Assembly (NCBI GenBank): GCA_964036665.1
Contig: OZ038529.1
Coordinates: 16,066,060-16,130,059, forward strand
From: Gordius sp. MW1
Taxonomy: Eukaryota; Nematomorpha; Gordioida; Gordea; Gordiidae
Length of the DNA stretch: 64,000 nt
Direction of reading: 5' to 3'
Shown: piece after piece, positions 9,501-22,565 of the stretch
Layout: each line of letters begins with the position of its first letter
How positions within the stretch are numbered: position 1 is the stretch's first letter
The notes under the pieces: generated by a model
What the model saw: the letters and a program-made list of their open reading frames with translations, nothing else
Databases searched by the model: none
Told to the model about the DNA's origin: nothing
Position numbers and translations under genes: made by a program

Positions 9501-12500
9501 CAAATTGGCTTACTTTTATATATTTTTTCATGCTCTTTCACATAGAATCGAAAAAAATAAATATTTTTACCTCAAAATTTTTCATATATTTTTCTTTGAA
9601 CCGTATTCATCCGATGAAAGATGTCGTTTTCAGACGTGGTTTCTATGATCCCAAGTAAAAATTTAAAAGAATCTGAAAACTCTTACTTTGAAATCATGAT
9701 AGCATATAGCCATTTTCATAAATTAAGCACTCACGTTGCGATACAACAAACTAATCGCAACAATAAAACGTTGTCTTTTGTCAAAATGATAGTTCTCACA
9801 GCTTAAAACCTCTTTTCGGAAGTCAATCGAGGATAATAGGATTCTCAAATTGGCTTACTTTTATATATTTTTTCATGCTCTTTCACATAGAATCGAAAAA
9901 AAAAATATTTTTACCTCAAAATTTTTCACATATTTTTCTTTCAACCGTATGCATCCGATGAAAGTTGTCGTTTTCAGACGTGGTTTCGATGATAAAAAGT
10001 AAAAATTTATCAGAATTAGAAAACTATTACTTTAAAATCATGATCGCATAGTGCATTTTTGAAAAATTCAGCACTCACGTTGCGATACAACAAACTAATC
10101 GCAACAAATAAACGTTGTCTTTTGTCAAAATGAATAGTTCTGGCAGCTTAAAACCTCTTTTCGGAAGTAAATCGAGGATAATAGGATTCTCAAATTGGCT
10201 TACTTTTATATATTTTTTCATTCTTTCACATAGAATCGAAAAAAATAAATATTTTTACCTCAAAATTTTTCACATATTTTTCTTTAACCGAATTCATCCG
10301 ATGAAAGATGTCGTTTTCAGACGTGGTTTCTATGATCCCAAGTAAAAATTTAAAAGAATCTGAAAACTATTCCTTTGAAATCATGATCGCATAGAGCCAT
10401 TTTCATAAATTAAGCACTCACGTTGCGATACAACAAACTAATCGCAACAATAAAACGTTATCTTTTGTCAAAATGATAGTTCTCGCAGCTTAAAACCTCT
10501 TTTCAGAAGTCAATCGAGGATAATAGGATTCTCAAATTGGCTTACTTTTATATATTTTTTCATGCTCTTTCACATAGAATCGAAAAAAATAAATATTTTT
10601 ACCTCGAATTTTTCACATATTTTTCTTTGAACCGTATTCATCCGATGAAAGTTGTCGTTTTCAAACGTGGTTTCGATGATAAAAAGTAAAAATGTATCAG
10701 AATCAGAAAACTATTACTTTAAAATCATGATCGCATAGTGCATTTTTGAAAAATTAAGCACTCACGTTGCGATACAACAAACTAATCGCAACAATAAAAC
10801 GTTGTCTTTTGTCAAAATGATAGTTCTCGCAGCTTAAAACCGATTTCGGAAGTCAATCGAGGATAATAGGATTCTCAAATTGGCTTACTTTTGTATATTT
10901 TTTCATGCTCTTTCACATAGAATCGAAAAAAATAAATATTTTTACCTAAAAATTTTTCACATATTTTTCTTTCAACCGTATGCATCCGATGAAAGTTGTC
11001 ATTTTCAGACGTGGTTTCGATGATAAAAAGTAAAAATTTATCAGAATCAGAAAACTATTACTTTAAAATCATGATCGCATAGTGCATTTTTGAAAAATTA
11101 AGCACTCACGTTGCGATACAACAAACTAATCGCAACAATAAAACGTTGTCTTTTGTCAAAATGATAGTTCTCGCAGCTTAAAACCTCTTTTCGGAAGTCC
11201 GAGGATAATAGGATTCTCAAATTGGCTTACTTTTATATATTTTTTCATGCTCTTTCACATAGAATCGAAAAAAATAAATATTTTTACCTCAAAATTTTTC
11301 ACATATTTTTCTTTGAACCGTATTCATCCGATGAAAGATGTCGTTTTCAGACGTGGTTTCTATGATCCCAAGTAAAAATTTAAAAGAATCTGAAAACTAT
11401 TACTTTGAAATCATGATCGCATAGAGCCATTTTCATAAATTAAGCACTCACGTTGCGATACAACAAACTAATTGCAACAATAAAACGTTGTCTTTTGTCA
11501 AAATGATAGTTCTCGCAGCTTAAAACCTCTTTTCGGAAGTCAATCGAGGATAATAGGATTCTCAAATTGGCTTACTTTTAAAAAATTTTTCATGCTCTTT
11601 CACATAGAATCGAAAAAAATAAATATTTTTACCTCGAATTTTTCACATATTTTTCTTTGAACCGTATTCATTTTATGAAAGTTGTCGTTTTCAGACGTGG
11701 TTTCGATGATAAAAAGTAAAAATTTATCAGAATCAGAAAACTATTACTTTAAAATCATGATCGCATAGTGCATTTTTGAAAAATTAAGCACTCACGTTGC
11801 GATACAACAAACTAATCGCAACAATAAAACGTTGTCTTTTGTCAAAATGATAGTTCTCGCAGCTTAAAACCCTTTTCGGAAGTCAATCGAGGATAATAGA
11901 ATTCTCAAATTGGCTTACTTTTATATATTTTTTCATGCTCTTTCACATAGAATCGAAAAAAATAAATATTTTTACCTCAAAATTTTTCACATATTTTTCT
12001 TTCAACCGTATGCATCCGATGAAAGTTGTCGTTTTCAGACGTGGTTTCGATGATAAAAAGTAAAAATTTATCAGAATCAGAAAACTATTACTTTCAAATC
12101 ATGATCGCATAGTGCATTTTTGAAAAATTCAGCACTCACGTTGCGATACAACAAACTAATCGCAACAATAAAACGTCGTCTTTTGTCAAAATGAATAGTT
12201 CTCGCAGCTTAAAACCTCTTTTCGGAAGTAAATCGAGGATAATAGGATTCTCAAATTGGCTTACTTTTATATATTTTTTCATGCTCTTTCACATAGAATG
12301 GAAAAAAATGAATATTTTTACCTCAAAATTTTTCACATATTTTTCTTTCAACCGTATGCCTCCGATGAAAGTTGTCGTTTTCAGACGTGGTTTCGATGAT
12401 AAAAAGTAAAAATTTATCAGAATCAGAAAACTATTACTTTAAAATCATGATCGCATAGTGCATTTTTGAAAAATTAAGCACTCACGTTGCGATACAACAA

Positions 12501-12840
12501 ACTAATCGCAACAATAAAACGTTGTCTTTTGTCAAAATGATAGTTCTCGCAGCTTAAAACCTCTTTTCGGAAGTCAATCGAGGATAATAGGATTCTCAAA
12601 TTGGCTTACTTTTATATATTTTTTCATGCTCTTTCACATAGAATCGAAAAAAATAAATATTTTTACCTCAAAATTTTTCATATATTTTTCTTTGAACCGT
12701 ATTCATCCGATGAAAGATGTCGTTTTCAGACGTGGTTTCTATGATCCCAAGTAAAAATTTAAAAGAATCTGAAAACTCTTACTTTGAAATCATGATAGCA
12801 TATAGCCATTTTCATAAATTAAGCACTCACGTTGCGATAC
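9501..12840. repeat. Satellite segment 3: ~3.3-kb block, copy of 39.77-43.11 kb
   Basis: It shares ordered rare marks with 39.77-43.11 kb at an offset of about 30,270-30,273: an unusual TTTTTTCATTCTTTCAC (near 10,217), CTATTCCTTTG (near 10,368), AAAATGTATCAG (near 10,690), AAAACCGATTTCGG (near 10,838), GTTGTCATTTTC (near 10,997), GGAAGTCCGAGG (near 11,195), TAATTGCAAC (near 11,470) and AAACGTCGTC (near 12,172). Small differences exist, such as AACAAATAAACG near 10,105 and CATTTTATG near 11,670, so the copies are not strictly identical. Confidence 0.75.
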
Positions 12841-13899
12841 AACAAACTAATCCCAACAATAAAACGTTGTCTTTTGTCAAAATGATAGTTCTCGCAGCTT
12901 AAAACCTCTTTTCAGAAGTCAATCGAGGATAATAGGATTCTCAAATTGGCTTACTTTTATATATTTTTTCATGCTCTTTCACATAGAATCGAAAAAAATA
13001 AATATTTTTACCTCGAATTTTTCACATATTTTTCTTTGAACCGTATTCACCCGATGAAAGTTGTCGTTTTCAAACGTGGTTTCGATGATAAAAAGTAAAA
13101 ATGTATCAGAATCAGAAAACTATTACTTTAAAATCATGATCGCATAGTGCATTTTTGAAAAATTAAGCACTCACGTTGCGATACAACAAACTAATCGCAA
13201 CAATAAAACGTTGTCTTTTGTCAAGATGATAGTTCTCGCAGCTTAAAACCGATTTCGGAAGTCAATCGAGGATAATAGGATTCTCAAATTGGCTTACTTT
13301 TGTATATTTTTTCATGCTCTTTCACATAGAATGGAAAAAAATAAATATTTTTACCTCAAAATTTTTCACAAATTTTTCTTTCAACCGTATGCATCCGATG
13401 AAAGTTGTCGTTTTCAGACGTGGTTTCGATGATAAAAAGTAAAAATTTATCAGCATCAGAAAACTATTACTTTAAAATCATGATCGCATAGTGCATTTTT
13501 GAAAAATTAAGCACTCACGTTGCGATACAACAAACTAATCGCAACAATAAAACGTTGTCTTTTGTCAAAATGATAGTTCTCGCAGCTTAAAACCTCTTTT
13601 CGGAAGTCAATCGAGGATTAAAATTCTCAAATTGGCTTACTTTTATATATTTTTTCATGCTCTTTCACATAGAATCGAAAAAAATAAATATTTTTACCTC
13701 AAAATTTTTCACATATTTTTCTTTGAACCGTATTCATCCGATGAAAGATGTCGTTTTCAGACGTGGTTTCTATGATCCCAAGTAAAAATTTAAAAGAATC
13801 TGAAAACTCTTACTTTGAAATCATGATCGCATAGAGCCATTTTCATAAATTAAGCACTCACGTTGCGATACAACAAACTAATCGCAACAATAAAACGTT
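12841..13899. repeat. Satellite segment 4: three A/B monomers with a shared marker module
   Basis: It contains the module CAGAAGTC, CAAACGTGG, AAAATGTATCAG, AAAACCGATTTCGG and TTTTGTATATT, also found near 10.5-10.9, 20.5-20.9, 40.8-41.2 and 43.9-44.3 kb. A 4-base shortening (GAGGATTAAAATTC) lies near 13,613. No gene is visible. Confidence 0.7.
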
Positions 13900-16257
13900 G
13901 TCTTTTGTCAAAATGATAGTTCTCGCAGCTTAAAACCCTTTTCGGAAGTCAATCGAGGATAATAGGATTCTCAAATTGGCTTACTTTTATATATTTTTTT
14001 ATGCTCTTTCACATAGAATCGAAAAAAATTAATATTTTTACCTCAAAATTTTTCACATATTTTTCTTTCAACCGTATGCATCCGATGAAAGTTGTCGTTT
14101 TCAGACGTGGTTTCGATGATAAAAAGTAAAAATTTATCAAAATCAGAAAACTATTACTTTAAAATCATAATCGCATTGTGCATTTTTGAAAAATTAAGCA
14201 CTCACGTTGCGATACAACAAACTAATCGCAACAATAAAACGTTGTCTTTTGTCAAAATGATAGTTCTCGCAGCTTAAAACCTCTTTTCGGAAGTCAATCG
14301 AGGATAATAGGATTCTCAAATTGGCTTACTTTTATATATTTTTTCATGCTCTTTCACATAGAATCGAAAAAAATAAATATTTTTACCTCAAAATTTTTCA
14401 CATATTTTTCTTTGAACCGTATTCATCCGATGAAAGATGTCGTTTTCAGACGTGGTTTCTATGATCCCAAGTAAAAATTTAAAAGAATGTGAAAACTCTT
14501 ACTTTGAAATCATGATCGCATAGAGCCATTTTCATAAATTAAGCACTCACGTTGCGATACAACAAACTAATCGCAACAATAAAACGTTGTCTTTTGTCAA
14601 AATGATAGTTCTCGCAGCTTAAAACCTCTTTTCGGAAGTCAATCGAGGATAATAGAATTCTCAAATTGGCTTACTTTTATATATTTTTTCATGCTCTTTC
14701 ACATAGAATGGAAAAAAATAAATATTTTTACCTCAAAATTTTTCACAAATTTTTCTTTGAACCGTATTCATCCGATGAAAGTTGTCGTTTTCAGACGTGG
14801 TTTCGATGATAAAAAGTAAAAATTTATCAGCATCAGAAAACTATTACTTTAAAATCATGATCGCATAGTGCATTTTTGAAAAATTAAGCACTCACGTTGC
14901 GATACAACAAACTAATCGCAACAATAAAACGTTGTCTACGGTCAAAATGATAGTTCTCGCAGCTTAAAACCTCTTTTCGGAAGTCAATCGAGGATAATAG
15001 GATTCTCAAATTGGCTTACTTTTATATATTTTTTCATGCTCTTTCACATAGAATCGAAAATAATAAATATTTTTACCTCAAAATTTTTCACATATTTTTC
15101 TTTGAACCGTATTCATCCGATGAAAGATGTCGTTTTCAGACGTGGTTTCTATGATCCCAAGTAAAAATTTAATAGAATCTGAAAACTCTTACTTTGAAAT
15201 CATGATCGCATAGAGCCATTTTCATAAATTAAGCACTCACGTTGCGATACAACAAACTAATCGCAACAATAAAACGTTGTCTTTTGTCAAAATGATAGTT
15301 CTCGCAGCTTAAAACCCTTTTCGGAAGTCCGAGGATAATAGGATTCTCAAATTGGCTTACTTTTATATATTTTTCATGCTCTTTCACATAGAATCGAAAA
15401 AAATAAATATTTTTACATCAAAATTTTTGACATATTTTTCTTTCAACCGTATGCATCCGATGAAAGTTGTCGTTTTCAGACGTGGTTTCGATGATAAAAA
15501 GTAAAATTTATCAGAATCAGAAAACTATTACTTTAAAATCATGATCGCATAGTGCATTTTTGAAAAATTAAGCACTCACGTTGCGATACAACAAACTAAT
15601 CGCAACAATAAAACCTTGTCTTTTGTCAAAATGATAGTTCTCGCAACTTAAAACCTCTTTTCGGAAGTCAATCGAGGATAATAGGATTCTCAAATTGGCT
15701 TACTTTTATATATTTTTTCATGCTCTTTCACATAGAATCGAAAAAAATAAATATTTTTACCTCGAATTTTTCACATATTTTTCTTTGAACCGTATTCATC
15801 CGATGAAAGTTGTCGTTTTCAGACGTGGTTTCGATGATAAAAAGTAAAAATTTATCAGAATCAGAAAACTATTACTTTAAAATCATGATCGCATAGTGCA
15901 TTTTTGAAAAATTAAGCACTCACGTTGCGATATAACAAACTAATCGCAACAATAAAACGTTGTCTTTTGTCAAAATGATAGTTCTCGCAGCTTAAAACCC
16001 TTTTCGGAAGTCAATCGAGTATAATAGAATTCTCAAATTGGCTTACTTTTATATATTTTTTCATGCTCTTTCACATAGAATCGAAAAAAATAAATATTTT
16101 TACCTCAAAATTTTTCACATATTTTTCTTTCAACCGTATGCATCCGATGAAAGTTGTCGTTTTCAGACGTGGTTTCGATGATAAAAAGTAAAAATTTATC
16201 AGAATCAGAAAACTATTACTTTCAAATCATGATCGCATAGTGCATTTTTGAAAAATT
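13900..16257. repeat. 2,751-bp higher-order unit (8 monomers), copy 1
   Basis: Ordered private marks occur here and again 2,751-2,753 bases later: AATCATAATCGCATTG (near 14,164), GTCTACGGTC (near 14,935), GAAAATAATAAAT (near 15,055), TTTAATAGAATC (near 15,168), GGAAGTCCGAGG (near 15,322), TTACATCAAAATTTTTGAC (near 15,413), GTAAAATTTATC (near 15,501), AAAACCTTGTC (near 15,611), GCGATATAAC (near 15,928), CGAGTATAATAG (near 16,016) and CTTTCAAATC (near 16,220). At about 16,258 the series restarts with a second GTCTACGGTC unit, so the copy seen here is cut short. Confidence 0.8.
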
Positions 16258-16650
16258 AAGCACTCACGTTGCGATACAACAAACTAATCGCAACAATAAA
16301 ACGTTGTCTACGGTCAAAATGATAGTTCTCGCAGCTTAAAACCTCTTTTCGGAAGTCAATCGAGGATAATAGGATTCTCAAATTGGCTTACTTTTATATA
16401 TTTTTTCATGCTCTTTCACATAGAATCGAAAATAATAAATATTTTTACCTCAAAATTTTTCACATATTTTTCTTTGAACCGTATTCATCCGATGAAAGAT
16501 GTCGTTTTCAGACGTGGTTTCTATGATCCCAAGTAAAAATTTAAAAGAATCTGAAAACTCTTACTTTGAAATCATGATCGCATAGAGCCATTTTCATAAA
16601 TTAAGCACTCACGTTGCGATACAACATACTAATCGCAACAATAAAACGTT
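16258..16650. repeat. Partial unit joining the two 2,751-bp copies
   Basis: It repeats the GTCTACGGTC and GAAAATAATAAAT marks of 14.93-15.06 kb, here with AAAAGAATCTG and a private loop change ACAACATACTAATCG near 16,620. It then runs into copy 2. This extra restart shows a crossover out of register. Confidence 0.65.
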
Positions 16651-19008
16651 GTCTTTTGTCAAAATGATAGTTCTCGCAGCTTAAAACCCTTTTCGGAAGT
16701 CAATCGAGGATAATAGGATTCTCAAATTGGCTTACTTTTATATATTTTTTTATGCTCTTTCACATAGAATCGAAAAAAATTAATATTTTTACCTCAAAAT
16801 TTTTCACATATTTTTCTTTCAACCGTATGCATCCGATGAAAGTTGTCGTTTTCAGACGTGGTTTCGATGATAAAAAGTAAAAATTTATCAAAATCAGAAA
16901 ACTATTACTTTAAAATCATAATCGCATTGTGCATTTTTGAAAAATTAAGCACTCACGTTGCGATACAACAAACTAATCGCAACAATAAAACGTTGTCTTT
17001 TGTCAAAATGATAGTTCTCGCAGCTTAAAACCTCTTTTCGGAAGTCAATCGAGGATAATAGGATTCTCAAATTGGCTTACTTTTATATATTTTTTCATGC
17101 TCTTTCACATAGAATCGAAAAAAATAAATATTTTTACCTCAAAATTTTTCACATATTTTTCTTTGAACCGTATTCATCCGATGAAAGATGTCGTTTTCAG
17201 ACGTGGTTTCTATGATCCCAAGTAAAAATTTAAAAGAATGTGAAAACTCTTACTTTGAAATCATGATCGCATAGAGCCATTTTCATAAATTAAGCACTCA
17301 CGTTGCGATACAACAAACTAATCGCAACAATAAAACGTTGTCTTTTGTCAAAATGATAGTTCTCGCAGCTTAAAACCTCTTTTCGGAAGTCAATCGAGGA
17401 TAATAGGATTCTCAAATTGGCTTACTTTTATATATTTTTTCATGCTCTTTCACATAGAATGGAAAAAAATAAATATTTTTACCTCAAAATTTTTCACAAA
17501 TTTTTCTTTGAACCGTATTCATCCGATGAAAGTTGTCGTTTTCAGACGTGGTTTCGATGATAAAAAGTAAAAATTTATCAGCATCAGAAAACTATTACTT
17601 TAAAATCATGATCGCATAGTGCATTTTTGAAAAATTAAGCACTCACGTTGCGATACAACAAACTAATCGCAACAATAAAACGTTGTCTACGGTCAAAATG
17701 ATAGTTCTCGCAGCTTAAAACCTCTTTTCGGAAGTCAATCGAGGATAATAGGATTCTCAAATTGGCTTACTTTTATATATTTTTTCATGCTCTTTCACAT
17801 AGAATCGAAAATAATAAATATTTTTACCTCAAAATTTTTCACATATTTTTCTTTGAACCGTATTCATCCGATGAAAGATGTCGTTTTCAGACGTGGTTTC
17901 TATGATCCCAAGTAAAAATTTAATAGAATCTGAAAACTCTTACTTTGAAATCATGATCGCATAGAGCCATTTTCATAAATTAAGCACTCACGTTGCGATA
18001 CAACAAACTAATCGCAACAATAAAACGTTGTCTTTTGTCAAAATGATAGTTCTCGCAGCTTAAAACCCTTTTCGGAAGTCCGAGGATAATAGGATTCTCA
18101 AATTGGCTTACTTTTATATATTTTTCATGCTCTTTCACATAGAATCGAAAAAAATAAATATTTTTACATCAAAATTTTTGACATATTTTTCTTTCAACCG
18201 TATGCATCCGATGAAAGTTGTCGTTTTCAGACGTGGTTTCGATGATAAAAAGTAAAATTTATCAGAATCAGAAAACTATTACTTTAAAATCATGATCGCA
18301 TAGTGCATTTTTGAAAAATTAAGCACTCACGTTGCGATACAACAAACTAATCGCAACAATAAAACCTTGTCTTTTGTCAAAATGATAGTTCTCGCAACTT
18401 AAAACCTCTTTTCGGAAGTCAATCGAGGATAATAGGATTCTCAAATTGGCTTACTTTTATATATTTTTTCATGCTCTTTCACATAGAATCGAAAAAAATA
18501 AATATTTTTACCTCGAATTTTTCACATATTTTTCTTTGAACCGTATTCATCCGATGAAAGTTGTCGTTTTCAGACGTGGTTTCGATGATAAAAAGTAAAA
18601 ATTTATCAGAATCAGAAAACTATTACTTTAAAATCATGATCGCATAGTGCATTTTTGAAAAATTAAGCACTCACGTTGCGATATAACAAACTAATCGCAA
18701 CAATAAAACGTTGTCTTTTGTCAAAATGATAGTTCTCGCAGCTTAAAACCCTTTTCGGAAGTCAATCGAGTATAATAGAATTCTCAAATTGGCTTACTTT
18801 TATATATTTTTTCATGCTCTTTCACATAGAATCGAAAAAAATAAATATTTTTACCTCAAAATTTTTCACATATTTTTCTTTCAACCGTATGCATCCGATG
18901 AAAGTTGTCGTTTTCAGACGTGGTTTCGATGATAAAAAGTAAAAATTTATCAGAATCAGAAAACTATTACTTTCAAATCATGATCGCATAGTGCATTTTT
19001 GAAAAATT
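16651..19008. repeat. 2,751-bp higher-order unit (8 monomers), copy 2
   Basis: It carries the same ordered marks as copy 1, shifted by 2,751-2,753 bases, with very few differences (for example ATAGGATTC near 17,400 against ATAGAATTC near 14,652). The match ends near 19,008, where this copy continues with CAGCACTC and AAACGTCGTC while copy 1 continues with AAGCACTC and GTCTACGGTC. Confidence 0.8.
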
Positions 19009-21186
19009 CAGCACTCACGTTGCGATACAACAAACTAATCGCAACAATAAAACGTCGTCTTTTGTCAAAATGAATAGTTCTCGCAGCTTAAAACCTCTTT
19101 TCGGAAGTAAATCGAGGATAATAGGATTCTCAAATTGGCTTACTTTTATATATTTTTTCATGCTCTTTCACATAGAATGGAAAAAAATGAATATTTTTAC
19201 CTCAAAATTTTTCACATATTTTTCTTTCAACCGTATGCATCCGATGAAAGTTGTCGTTTTTAGACGTGGTTTCGATGATAAAAAGTAAAAATTTATCAGA
19301 ATCAGAAAACTATTACTTTAAAATCATGATCGCATAGTGCATTTTTGAAAAATTAAGCACTCACGTTGCGATACAACAAACTAATCGCAACAATAAAACG
19401 TTGTCTTTTGTCAAAATGATAGTTCTCGCAGCTTAAAACCTCTTTTCGGAAGTCAATCGAGGATAATAGGATTCTCAAATTGGCTTACTTTTATATATTT
19501 TTTCATGCTCTTTCACATAGAATCGAAAAAAATAAATATTTTTACCTCAAAATTTTTCATATATTTTTCTTTGAACCGTATTCATCCGATGAAAGATGTC
19601 GTTTTCAGACGTGGTTTCTATGATCCCAAGTAAAAATTTAAAAGAATCTGAAAACTCTTACTTTGAAATCATGATAGCATATAGCCATTTTCATAAATTA
19701 AGCACTCACGTTGCGATACAACAAACTAATCGCAACAATAAAACGTTGTCTTTTGTCAAAATGATAGTTCTCACAGCTTAAAACCTCTTTTCGGAAGTCA
19801 ATCGAGGATAATAGGATTCTCAAATTGGCTTACTTTTATATATTTTTTCATGCTCTTTCACATAGAATCGAAAAAAAAGTATTTTTACCTCAAAATTTTT
19901 CACATATTTTTCTTTCAACCGTATGCATCCGATGAAAGTTGTCGTTTTCAGACGTGGTTTCGATGATAAAAAGTAAAAATTTATCAGAATTAGAAAACTA
20001 TTACTTTAAAATCATGATCGCATAGTGCATTTTTGAAAAATTCAGCACTCACGTTGCGATACAACAAACTAATCGCAACAATAAAACGTTGTCTTTTGTC
20101 AAAATGAATAGTTCTGGCAGCTTAAAACCTCTTTTCGGAAGTAAATCGAGGATAATAGGATTCTCAAATTGGCTTACTTTTATATATTTTTTCATGCTCT
20201 TTCACATAGAATCGAAAAAAATAAATATTTTTACCTCAAAATTTTTCACATATTTTTCTTAGAACCGAATTCATCCGATGAAAGATGTCGTTTTCAGACG
20301 TGGTTTCTATGATCCCAAGTAAAAATTTAAAAGAATCTGAAAACGATTACTTTGAAATCATGATCGCATAGAGCCATTTTCATAAATTAAGCACTCACGT
20401 TGCGATACAACAAACTAATCGCAACAATAAAACGTTATCTTTTGTCAAAATGATAGTTCTCGCAGCTTAAAACCTCTTTTCAGAAGTCAATCGAGGATAA
20501 TAGGATTCTCAAATTGGCTTACTTTTATATATTTTTTCATGCTCTTTCACATAGAATCGAAAAAAATAAATATTTTTACCTCGAATTTTTCACATATTTT
20601 TCTTTGAACCGTATTCATCCGATGAAAGTTGTCGTTTTCAAACGTGGTTTCGATGATAAAAAGTAAAAATGTATCAGAATCAGAAAACTATTACTTTAAA
20701 ATCATGATCGCATAGTGCATTTTTGAAAAATTAAGCACTCACGTTGCGATACAACAAACTAATCGCAACAATAAAACGTTGTCTTTTGTCAAGATGATAG
20801 TTCTCGCAGCTTAAAACCGATTTCGGAAGTCAATCGAGGATAATAGGATTCTCAAATTGGCTTACTTTTGTATATTTTTTCATGCTCTTTCACATAGAAT
20901 GGAAAAAAATAAATATTTTTACCTCAAAATTTTTCACAAATTTTTCTTTCAACCGTATGCATCCGATGAAAGTTGTCGTTTTCAGACGTGGTTTCGATGA
21001 TAAAAAGTAAAAATTTATCAGCATCAGAAAACTATTTAAAATCATGATCGCATAGTGCATTTTTAAAAAATTAAGCACTCACGTTGCGATACAACAAACT
21101 AATCGCAACAATAAAACGTTGTCTTTTGTCAAAATGATAGTTCTCGCAGCTTAAAACCTCTTTTCGGAAGTCAATCGAGGATAATA
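19009..21186. repeat. Satellite segment 6: A/B monomers, copy of 42.3-44.25 kb
   Basis: About 18.9-20.86 kb matches 42.3-44.25 kb at an offset of about 23,391-23,394 (AAACGTCGTC, GAATGGAAAAAAATGAAT, GATAGCATATAGCC, TTCTCACAGC, ACCGAATTCATCC, AAAACCGATTTCGG). Part of it also matches 11.9-12.8 kb (offset 6,879). A 4-base loss (CTATTTAAAATC) lies near 21,030. Confidence 0.7.
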
Positions 21187-22565
21187 AAATTCTCAAATTG
21201 GCTTACTTTTATATATTTTTTCATGCTCTTTCACATAGAATCGAAAAAAATAAATATTTTTACCTCAAAATTTTTCACATATTTTTCTTTGAACCGTATT
21301 CATCCGATGAAAGATGTCGTTTTCAGACGTGGTTTCTATGATCCCAAGTAAAAATTTAAAAGAATCTGAAAACTCTTACTTTGAAATCATGATCGCATAG
21401 AGCCATTTTCATAAATTAAGCACTCACGTTGCGATACAACAAACTAATCGCAACAATAAAACGTTGTCTTTTGTCAAAATGATAGTTCTCGCAGCTTAAA
21501 ACCCTTTTCGGAAGTCAATCGAGGATAATAGGATTCTCAAATTGGCTTACTTTTATATATTTTTTTATGCTCTTTCACATAGAATCGAAAAAAATTAATA
21601 TTTTTACCTCAAAATTTTTCACATATTTTTCTTTCAACCGTATGCATCCGATGAAAGTTGTCGTTTTCAGACGTGGTTTCGATGATAAAAAGTAAAAAAT
21701 TTATCAAAATCAGAAAACTATTACTTTAAAATCATGATCGCATTGTGCATTTTTGAAAAATTAAGCACTCACGTTGCGATACAACAAACTAATCGCAACA
21801 ATAAAACGTTGTCTTTTGTCAAAATGATAGTTCTCGCAGCTTAAAACCTCTTTTCGGAAGTCAATCGAGGATAATAGGATTCTCAAATTGGCTTACTTTT
21901 ATATATTTTTTCATGCTCTTTCACATAGAATCGAAAAAAATAAATATTTTTACCTCAAAATTTTTCACATATTTTTCTTTGAACCGTATTCATCCAATGA
22001 AAGATGTCGTTTTCAGACGTGGTTTCTATGATCCCAAGTAATAATTTAAAAGAATCTGAAAACTATTACTTTGAAATCATCATCGCATAGAGCCATTTTC
22101 ATAAATTAAGCACTCAAGTTGCGATACAACAAACTAATCGCAACAATAAAACGTTGTCTTTTGTCAAAATGATAGTTCTCGCAGCATAAAACCTCTTTTC
22201 GGAAGTCAATCGAGGATAATAGGATTCTCAAATTGGCTTACTTTTATATATTTTTTCATGCTCTTTCACATAGAATCGAAAAAAATAAATATTTTTACCT
22301 CAAATTTTTCACATATTTTTCTTTGAACCGTATTCATCCGATGAAAGTTGTCGTTTTCAGACGTGGTTTCGATGATAAAAAGTAAAAATTTATCAGAATC
22401 AGAAAGCTATTACTTTAAAATCATGATCGCATAGTGCATTTTTGAAAAATTAAGCACTCACGTTGCGATACAACAAACTAATCGCAACAATAAAACGTTG
22501 TCTTTTGTCAAAATGATAGTTCTCGCAGCTTAAAACCTCTTTTCGGAAATCAATCGAGGATAATA
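21187..22565. repeat. 1,379-bp higher-order unit (4 monomers), copy 1
   Basis: Marks are AGTAAAAAATTTATCAAAATC (21,691), CATCCAATGAAAG (21,991), AAGTAATAATTTAAAAG (near 22,036), GAAATCATCATCGC (near 22,071), ACTCAAGTTGCG (near 22,121), CAGCATAAAACC (22,182) and AGAAAGCTATTAC (near 22,400). All recur exactly 1,379 bases later wherever I checked. Confidence 0.85.

Noticed and set aside
20890..21078. Minus-strand 62-codon frame
   Set aside because: It lies within ordinary satellite units and is created by a local 4-base loss near 21,030 and one substitution.
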